64,000 nt of DNA from Acanthamoeba castellanii str. Neff (Eukaryota; Discosea; Longamoebia; Acanthamoebidae), in contig NW_004457442.1 of the NCBI RefSeq assembly GCF_000313135.1, forward strand, positions 536,778 through 600,777, read 5' to 3'. Below the pieces are notes generated by a model. It searched no databases. It saw only the letters and a program-made list of their open reading frames with translations, and had not been told where the DNA came from. Of the stretch, positions 56,201 to 64,000 are shown piece by piece; the stretch's first letter is position 1; each line of letters begins with the position of its first letter. The position numbers and the translations under genes are program-made.

Positions 56201-57872
56201 CCCAGGGACTGAAAAAACTGGGCGCGTACAGCAGTGGGCGGGGAAGACCGCGGAGCCGACGTGGAAGTGGACGTCGGCAAAGAGGTCGCTGAGGAAGAGC
56301 GAACTCTCGCCCTGCCTGAATGTGGAGTGGGCCGAGAGCCGCGATAGCGAGAGGCACGACACCGGTATGGTGCCCGTCACTGCAATGTGTCGATACTGCG
56401 CGTGCGCGAGCGTTAGTGTAACCGGCTGGAGAAGGAAAGGGCTGAGGGCGCGTTATGTAGAACGAACTTGGATGGGCTTGTCCCACGAGGAAAAGCCCAC
56501 GTAGCGCAGGTCCTGAAAGTCGTGGTGATCGTCCTTCCATCTCTTTGGAAATAATAAATGATGAATACCACTGGATGTGCGTGCGTGCGCAAGTGTGTGC
56601 ATCACCGCAGCGTGTGTGTGCCATGCGTGTTGTGCGTCGTTGTGTGTGTGGTGTGTGGTGTGTGGTGTGTGGTGTGTGGTGTGTGGTGTGTGGTGTGTGG
56701 TGTGTGGTGTGTGGTGTGTGGTGTGTGGTGTGTGGTGTGTGGTGTGTGGTGTGTGGTGTGTGGTGTGTGGTGTGTGGTGTGTGCCGTACGATGATTTCAT
56801 GGGTGCCGGGCTCTCCTTTTCCAACGACCAGCAAGCCTGTGGGATGAAGGAGCCGAACCGATTCGGGCTCAGTCCAGCAAATGAGCGCAAAGACCGGTGG
56901 GTGGCGCGTCGTACCGTTGTCAAGAAGGAACCAGTACTGGGTGAAGTGCGGCGACGTGATGACGGCGTTGGGGTTCTCCTCCTTGCGCGCGGCTGCCTGC
57001 TGCTGGCCCCGCTTCCTCACCGCAGTCTTCCTGTTCATCCACCCTGTGTGCGACGCGCGCGACGTGCACGATTCACCGTGTCAGTCGCATGTCGCACGAC
57101 ACATACACACCACACCACACCACACCACACCACACCACACCACACCACACCACACCACACGCATCACCGCACCCCCGATGACGACTTCGTAGTTGGGCGA
57201 CTGGTCGGCGAGGCCGTCTCGGCCCTCAACGCGGGAGGTGTCCTTGTTGAAGCTGACGTGGATGTCGTTCGTTGCCTGCGCCTCGAACGTCACTGTCCCC
57301 GCCGCCCCACAGGCGTGAGAAAAAAAAAGAAATATATAAATAAATATAAATGCAAGAATAAATGAATCATAAGAACACGCTGCGGTGCGTACCGAAGGCG
57401 CGGCCTGTGGCAGGCAGGTGGAATTGGTCGTCCACTGGCCACACAAATATGCTGTCAGCGTTCCTAGAGACCACACCAATCAAAAATTGTATTGTTCATA
57501 TATTATGGTACATACCCAGCCATACGTAGGAGCCCATCATGGGGCGGAGGGGAAGCACGTTTTGGGCACTTGCATCCACAATGTGCCGCACGTGCACCGG
57601 GTCCATCATTCTCACCGTAGTTCTGCACTGTCACTGGAGAGAGGAAAAAAAAAGAAATGCCCCTTTCCTTTGTGCATAATTTTCACACATTACACCATGG
57701 TAATTCTTCAGAGCCTGTTCACGTGCCTGCTTGAAGACTACTACTTACCACTTTGAGAGGGTACCCTTCAATCCCTAACCACTCCAGGAGCTCCCCTGTT
57801 GGTGGAACGTTTTTTCATCTTTTTCTAATTGTCTTTCTCTGGGCGCACCTTGGTTGTATGTCAGCCAGATTT
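53297..57872 (-). CDS. Farnesoic acid methyltransferase-like/BTB/BTB/BACK/discoidin-like protein, at least 864 aa (5' end unresolved)
   Basis: Nineteen exons from 57872 to 53297 keep one frame. Order: a leading segment (ELLEWLGIEGYPLKV, MDPVHVRHIVDASAQNVLPL); the Methyltransf_FA (farnesoic acid O-methyltransferase-like) domain, with VTFEAQATNDIHVSF, YEVVIGGGWMNRKTAVRK and DLRYVGFSSWDKPIQ; BTB 1 (SDLFADVHFHVGSAVFPAHC, ELLRFIYTGEVKL); BTB 2 (RWHDVVLTFPGD, GRLPAHRAILATA); BACK (AAQHFIQDNFDRV, FLSLESHLLLELVVKDALVV); and a C-terminal galactose-binding/F5/8C-like domain (GLFHWLGTSGG, VVCSAPPSRYSNPEAVVDR, SWSMQGSNDGQSWVDLS). BTB-BACK proteins usually act as Cullin-3 substrate adaptors. The first exon begins in phase 1, so at least one more upstream exon exists, close to or overlapping the SET gene start at 57964. 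Confidence 0.8.
54181..54250. repeat. AGTGT pentamer tandem repeat
   Basis: About 14 copies of AGTGT in the intron between the last BACK exon (54288) and the next exon (54117). Confidence 0.9.
55350..55426. repeat. AAAGCC hexamer tandem repeat
   Basis: About 12 copies of AAAGCC in the intron 55322-55467 of the BTB gene. Confidence 0.9.
56640..56784. repeat. GTGTGGT heptamer tandem repeat
   Basis: About 18 copies in the intron 56543-56789 of the BTB gene, read GTGTGGT on the plus strand and therefore CA-rich in the transcript. It is complementary in character to the CCACA repeat at 57105-57163. Confidence 0.9.
57105..57163. repeat. CCACA pentamer tandem repeat
   Basis: About 11 copies in the intron 57044-57172 of the BTB gene, in the opposite sense to the GTGTGGT repeat across exons 56915-57043 and 56790-56836. 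Confidence 0.9.
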
Positions 57873-57963
57873 CTGTTTGAAGAAAAACACGTTTGCGTGC
57901 ACAGGAAAATGCACAGGGGGCAAAGCATCAGTAAGCTCAAGAGGGGCTGGCACCAGCGCAGAC

Positions 57964-60900
57964 ATGCAGGCAAACGAGGAGGAGGAACCTGAGATTCACG
58001 AACTGTTTGAAACATGGGAGAGCCAGGTACGCCATCTTCTTCAATTCCTGAACCCACCTGAAGCTGGTGCCCCACCAGGTCAACGTCTACTTCACCCTGA
58101 CGCGCCCAACCAAGACCCTGCGTCAGGCACGACATCGTGGCGAAGAGTGCAGGGTACCACTGTGGCGCTGTCTGGCAGTGCACAGAAACAAAAACTAAAA
58201 TGATTGGGCGTCCAGGCCGACAGGACGGGCAACTGCTGCATGGGCAGGACCTGCCTGTGCTACCAGCAGCGCGCCGAATGCGGCGGTGACTGCCCCTGCA
58301 AGTGCAGAGCACTCGGTACTCTGCAGCAGCCGTCGCATTCTTTTCTTCTCGCCAGCTTTGATTTTTGAACGAGTCATGGATCTGCAGCGCACGGCATTTG
58401 CCAAAATCAACAGATGCGCAGGGCAGGCAGCGTGCAGTGCTATGTGGTTCGCGACCACAGCAAGCGGCACAACCGGTTCCTCGTCGACCAGCCGGTCAAG
58501 AGTGGCCAGTTTGTGCGAGCTCCCCGGCCAGTCACCAACCATTACTTTGGATTGCCATCGTTTGACTTGGAACGCATGCTCTATCACCACATCCCCAGAT
58601 CATCGAAATGACCGGCATCTTCATGGAAACAGAGCGCCTCAAGCAGGTACGGAGCCGCGCTTGTTGTTGCATGCGCAACACGAGTTCACTCTGTGGGCGA
58701 TGTCGTTCTTTTGTTGACACTGTACCTCCAATCAGTCCGAACTGCCCGAACTGGGGGACTACCACGTCATGCACTGTTACCAGCATGCCCAAACTAATAT
58801 GACTCTCGACATGCGGTACAACTCGCACACCCACCCCCAAGGCTCTCCTGATTGGCTGATGATAAAATTATGATCACGCGCACACACAACCAGAATGTTC
58901 GGTAATAAGTCCAGGTACATCCGGAGCGTTTGCCAGGGGTGTCGCCCTTCGGCCCGCGTGGTCGAGGTGTTCGTAGACTGCGACCTGCATCTCGGTATTT
59001 CTCCCCATCATCCCGCTTTGCCTGGATGAGGCCTCACCACAACATCTTCGTGGGTCGTGCGTGTCGCGTGTTGCACGCATCATGTCGTGTGCGTGCGCGA
59101 CACCAGGAGTGTTTGCCAGGCGGGACCTGCGGACTGGCGAGGAGGTGACGATTCCGTTCGACCGGGATCCTTCGCCGGAACACATCATTCGGTGTCCGCA
59201 GCTGATCCCAAACGCGTGCCTCTTCAAGTAGGGCTCTTCACGATCTGTTTATTTTATTCATTTTAATTTCTACATTTTTTTGCTGATCAAATGTCGCGTG
59301 CAGAGCGCGGGACAGCAACGATCAGCGGTTCACCAGCCATCCCTACGTCGAGCCACGAAATTTGGACATCTACCGATTTCTGATCAGTACCGCGATGAAT
59401 CGCACACGCCACCACCGCACGACACACGACACCGCACGGTGTGCCGCTCACTGTGTATGTTCTTTGCTGTGCGGTGGTGTTGCGCAGAGGTGATGGTGAT
59501 GGACCCCAAGGCCTACAATCGGTTGCAGAGGATGTGGGGCCTGCCCCGCACCAAACTGCGTCGCCAGATCGCTGCTGCCCGCGGCGATCAGGAGAACACG
59601 GCCACTAGGAAGAGCACCAAGCGAGTCCGGCCGCCGCCCGACAAGGGCAAGGAGCGACTCTCGTCCCTGGCCGACGTCGCCGCCGCCGCAGAGGAGCCAC
59701 ACGCCGAACACGCGCCTCATGTCGATAGCACGGACGGCGTGGGCGACGACGACGACAACTACGATGAGACGACGGGCGGCTGGTGGCAGCTGACGGACGC
59801 CGAGCGGGACATGCTGCCGATGGCGTTCCCGGAAGCCGAGATGGTTCGATTGGACCTTACCGACCAACCTGTTGTGGCGCCGCCTCCTCCTCGCCCAGTC
59901 ATTCATGACCCTCCCACTTTTCTGCAGGACTGCCAAGTTCTGGTAAGCCGCTCTGTGCGCGCGTGTGCGTGTGTGAGTGTGTGTGTGCGGTGGTGCGTGT
60001 GCGTTCACGATCGATTGGTTGACGAATGGGAACAGGATCAGATATGGGACTGGACGCGCACAAACGTTGAGTTCGTGCGCGATGCAGCCGCCTGGAGCGC
60101 AATGGTGAGGAAGTATGCGAAGGACAAGTCTATTCCAAACCTTAACATCAATTTGAACTGGTAACGCAGCACACTTGGCCCACCACACACACGCGACACA
60201 CACACTCACCACACACACACGCGCGCGACACACACACGACACGCGACACACAAGCACACACACACGACAAGCACACACACACGATACACACGACACACAC
60301 AAGGGCCTGATGAGTCGTGTTAACACAGGGCGCGCTACAACGTGAAGAAGGACGAGAAGAGTATCCTGCCCAGGAGCTTTGTGTCAAAGAGCAAGCTCAT
60401 GACCGAGCTGACGCACCTGGTCCACTTGACGATCAATCCCTGCGAGTGTCAGTTCTCCGCCACAGCTTTCCAGAATCTTACTCGATTCACCAATCTCAGG
60501 TACCATCAAGCCTTCTCAAATGGTTCTTCATTCTTCGTTTTTCTTTCTTCTTCGCTCTTCTTCGCCCTGGATCCACGCTCCAACAACATCATAGGTCGCT
60601 TGGAGTGGATGGCCTGGATTGTGTGAGTGATGAAGTCCTCGAGCCATTTACGGCACTGCAAAACCTGGTTCACTTGGTACGTACGACCTGACCTTGAATA
60701 TCACAAGCACGGTCATCAGCTCACCTCACATTGCTTGTGGAATGCAGAGAGTGCGCCAGTGTCCAGGTGTCACCCTCCAGGGTCTCCAGAATTTCTCTTC
60801 AGGCCTCAAGAGCCTCGACCTGGGCCAAGGTCAGATCATTACACAGGACAACCTACCCACCCTCTTCCGCATCTTCCCCGGTACTACCACCTCAACACAC

Positions 60901-61678
60901 CACACACACACACACACACACACACACACCATTAATTATCACGTGTTGGTTGCTTATTGTCCTGTTCTGGTGCAGGGCTCGTAGGGCTGACCCTTGACAG
61001 TTCTCCGAGAGTAACGGATGAGCTTGCCATGCGCCTCCCCTATGCCAGGGGCTCGTCTTCGTCATCTTCATTTTCTTCATCGGCAGCCCCGAGCTACTGC
61101 CCGCTCATTTCCCTCAGCCTCCAGGGCTGTGGTGAGCTGAGCCAGTTTGGTGTCAACACCATCTGCCCAGAGTACTTCCCCTTCCTTACCGCACTCTCGG
61201 TGGGCCACTGTGCTTCACTCCCCGCCGAGTTGGCTCTGCTGACCAGACTCTCCCGCCTGGACATCAGCGGAATCAGTACGCCCCACCCGTGTGCGTGCGA
61301 TGCGTGCGTGAGTGCGTGCGGTGCATGAGTGTGTCGAATGTGGTGGATGTCTTGACCTTGTTCTTATTGTGGTTGGGGCAGTCAATCTACCGTCGGACAT
61401 CAGTCACATTCTTGCCCGCCTCGAGGGGCTCACCTACTTGGGCGTGGCCAATACGGGCATGCTCTTTGATGTACACACCCTCACTCTCGCATACGTTTAG
61501 TCATGGGCATCTGTCAACGCTAAAGCGCAAGGGCATGCCGTCACGACAGGACTTGTGCACAGTGGGCAACACCCTGCGCAGGCTGACCGAGTTTGATGTG
61601 ACCTCTTGCCATGCTGTCAAGGGACACGAGGGATTGCTCCAGCTGCGCCTCCCTCCCGGCTGTAAGCTCATCTTCTGA
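57964..61678 (+). CDS. SET-domain protein with AWS-like Cys cluster and C-terminal leucine-rich repeats, 767 aa
   Basis: Seventeen exons total 2304 nt in frame. Residues about 45-90 form a Cys cluster (NCCMGRTCLCYQQRAECGG, DCPCKCRAL, ICQNQQ) like the pre-SET AWS/CXC. A SET domain follows (FLVDQPVKSGQFIIEMTGIF, GNKSRYIRSVCQGCRPSARV, FARRDLRTGEEVTIPFDRD). The normal NHSCxPN is RSVCQGCRPS and the ELTYDY Tyr is IPFDRD, as in the SETD5/MLL5 branch, so methyltransferase activity is doubtful. An acidic linker with KRVRPPPDKGKER leads to about eight leucine-rich repeats (LTHLVHLTINPCECQF, FSSGLKSLDLGQGQI, LEGLTYLGVANTGML). The last exon begins at 61526 after CTAAAG, chosen because only this site keeps the frame that ends GCKLIF. 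Confidence 0.8.
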
Positions 61679-61750
61679 GAACACAAAATCTTTGTTGGCG
61701 TTTGATGGCCTCTATGGGTGGGGTCGGCGGTGGTTATTCACGACACGTCA

Positions 61751-64000
61751 TCAGCTGTCGGCCCGCAGGGTGTCCTTGAGGGAGGCGAAGGAGGCGAAGA
61801 TGGCGCCGATGGGGCCGTTGCCCTTACCGCCCTCCTTGGCCACAGCAGGGTGCGGGCTGTCGCTGCTGCTGCTGGGCTTTTCGAGCTTGGCCGAGTCGCC
61901 GCGGTACTTGGCCTTCTTCTTCTCGACCTCGCACTTGAGCGCCTTGTAGCACTTCTTGATCTGCTGGTCCTCGTTGTCCTTGAGCTTTTCCCACAGCTGC
62001 TCGCGGAGCCACTTGCGCCCGAGGGTCTGGGCCTCCTTCTTGCGCTGCTTGGCGGTCATGGCGAGCGAGCGTGTGTCCATGAGGTCGGACACGGTCATGT
62101 GCTTGAGGCCCTCGATCACCGAGTCGAAGCTCACCAGCTGCCGCATCTCCTCGCACGACAGCTTGGCGCGCTCCATGTCGTGGAAGCGCAGCAGCGGCAT
62201 GTCCTTGCGCAGCGGCGACATAAGGATGGCTTCGTTGATGCGGTAGTGCTCGCGCAGGAAGGCCACGTAGGACTTGACCAGGTGGTCGCGGAAGCCCTGG
62301 CGCTTGCGCTTGAACATGCGCCCGTGGTTGTTCTCCCGCCAGAACTCGCGCGCCGGCCGCGCGGCCTCGTCGCCCTGCACGATGTGGCCCGCCCCGCTCA
62401 GGAAGAGCCGCGTCCCGCAGTGCACGTAGAGCCGGCGCGGCACGAACGGCACCAGGTCGTTGTTGTTCGTCAGCCGGAAGAACACCGCGCCCGCCGAGTG
62501 CGCCCGCAGCTCGTACGCGAACTGCTCGTTGCCCACCTTGGGCTGCCCGAACGTGTACACGCCTGACCCAAAAGCGAAAACAAACGCACAACGCACAACG
62601 CACTAGGCGGGTTAGAGACCAGCACTCAGCTGAGGCAACGACAGGAGAAGAGGTGGCCGTATGTACCCTTGATGAGAGGCTCCCGGCGCGACGCGGCAAC
62701 CTGCGGTTCGTCGGAGGAGGAACTGCTGCTGCTACTGCTACTGCTCGTACTCGGGCTGGTACCCGTACAGGGCAGGGTTCTGGCGGGAGAGCACAAGAGA
62801 GTGAACTACCGCCACCCCTCGCGCCACGTGCCTGAAAAGAGATCGATCGAGGAAGGGGGGCGCACTTGAGGAGGAAGGGCGACGAGGGGAAGGTGAAGTA
62901 GGCCAGGCACATGTTGGCCAGCGCCCCGCCCAACGAGTGGCCCGTGATGTACCTATTGAAGCCCCAAACCCGATACAGGACGCGTGTGAGTGAGAAGAGC
63001 ATGCATGCGCTAGCAACGGAGGCCGAAAGAGAAGACCGGTAGTAATGAAAGGAAGGAAGACGGGCAGCGTACAGCGGAAGGGACGGGTTGAACTCGAGGC
63101 CCTTGGCGATGAAGTCCACCACCTGCTCGAGTACCGAGGTGAGGGCTCGGTTGAACCCGTTGTGCACCTTGACCGCGGGCATATCGGGAAAGGGTTCCGT
63201 CTGCGAACAACACGCACACACCACACGCACCACACACAGCACGGCGCACACACAGCACACGCACAGACGGAAACAAATGGTGAGCTCGACCGACGGCTGG
63301 GGTGAAGACAGAAAAGAAGGCGTGCCTGCACCGTACCTCAGATATCTTGATGTTGGTTGACCAGTCCCTGCTGGACTCGGTGCCGCGAAAGCAGATCACG
63401 ATGCAGTCCTTGCCATAGGCGCCGAACCCCTGCGTGTCCGTCTCGGCGTTGTGGAAGAACTCCATGCCCTCCCACTCTACACGCGCGGGTGAGCAACAAA
63501 GAAAAAGAAAGGAAGAGTAAAGAGAACAGGAGGAGGTGCGGTACCCCAGATGCGGGTGACGACGTGACGGATCTGGGCGGGGGAGCGATAGGCGAGGGCT
63601 GCTGCCGTGGCAAGCCAAAGGCAGTGGTTGGGGTTGTACGCCGTCTTGCCTGTAGAAAAGCAATTAGATGGGGATTAGAGATGAAGCCAGATTGAGGCGC
63701 AGGTACCGCGCAGGCCGCTGGTGTCGAACGGGGGCATGTCGTTCTTCGCGTACTTGACGCCGCACCATTCAACCGATTCCTCGCTCCAGCCCTCGTCTTC
63801 GCCATCCTCCCCACAGGGCTCAATCGTGCCCTCCTCGAGCACCTTGCCCGGCCCGCTCTTCTTGTCGGGATCATCATCTCCTTCGTGATCTTGCTGCTTG
63901 TCCTTGCCCTTCTCGATGGAGGATCTTCTGCGACTGGTGCTGCCCTTGTCCCCCCTTGGGCCATCGAGAGAATGGGAATCGCTACTCGTCTGTAGTGGGC
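61751..64000 (-). CDS. Class 3 lipase (alpha/beta hydrolase), 3' part; 5' end beyond the window
   Basis: Exons: beyond 64000 to 63707, 63649-63545, 63476-63337, 63200-63073, 62952-62866, 62779-62667 and 62562-61751. The class 3 lipase core is clear: IVICFRGTESSRDWSTNI, the nucleophile elbow ITGHSLGGALANM, GQPKVGNEQFAYEL, and NNNDLVPFVPRRLYVHCG with the catalytic Asp and a candidate His. A Ser-rich insert (62779-62667) lies between nucleophile and Asp. The N-terminal part in the window is charged (Lys/Asp/Glu) and C-terminal to the lipase fold is a 200-residue Lys/Glu-rich helical extension. No membrane helix is seen. It is convergent with the SET-LRR gene, with 72 bp between stops. Confidence 0.85.

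Noticed and set aside
61471..61525. Alternative last exon of the SET-LRR gene starting at 61501
   Set aside because: It shifts the frame to a short unrelated tail; the acceptor at 61525 keeps the leucine-rich repeat frame.

Overview
This window is eukaryotic nuclear DNA. Genes are dense, lie on both strands and are cut by many short introns (up to about 20 per gene). Exons are GC-rich with C or G in most third codon positions. Donors are mostly GTACGN, acceptors YAG, and many introns are filled with CGTGT/ACACG or (GT)n/(CA)n repeats. This style, plus the gene content (DENN, Kish, VIT-vWA, BTB-BACK, actin relatives), fits an Acanthamoeba-like amoebozoan best; that assignment is inference. I rebuilt gene models by hand from splice sites and reading phase. 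Nearly all complete models close in frame, which is the main support for the fused architectures.

Left third (1-29.6 kb), in order: the 3' part of phosphoenolpyruvate carboxylase (+); a four-helix membrane protein (-); an hnRNP Q/R-like three-RRM protein (+); a giant protein with three tandem purine nucleoside phosphorylase modules, of which only the first keeps catalytic motifs (+, interrupted by a 263-base N gap); the tiny secretory-pathway protein Kish (+); a VIT-vWA protein with a piece of the actin N-terminus embedded in it (-); head-to-head with it, an actin-like gene that lacks exactly that N-terminal part (+); a coiled-coil protein (-); an SDF2-like MIR protein (+); WDR83/MORG1 (-); and a PDI-like membrane protein without CxxC (+).

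Middle (30-42 kb): a CAP-FN3-papain-transmembrane fusion (+), then a complete but dead Ty3/gypsy chromovirus (-) with 172-bp LTRs, inserted into a small ORF. Large parts of the element, including one LTR, have lost nearly all CpG by C-to-T and G-to-A transitions, while other parts have not. Beside it lie two halves of a Ser-tRNA(AGA)-like gene in reversed order, a possible circularly permuted tRNA.

Right third (42-64 kb): a DHHC palmitoyltransferase whose catalytic motif is spread over 10-nt and 6-nt microexons (-), divergent from a DENN-PH Rab regulator (+); a JmjC protein (+); a small secreted Cys-rich protein (+); an orphan gene fragment (-); a farnesoic-acid-methyltransferase-like/BTB/BTB/BACK/discoidin-like protein (-); a SET-domain/LRR protein (+); and the 3' part of a class 3 lipase (-) running off the right edge. 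Several neighbouring genes are divergent with only 136-486 bp between start codons.
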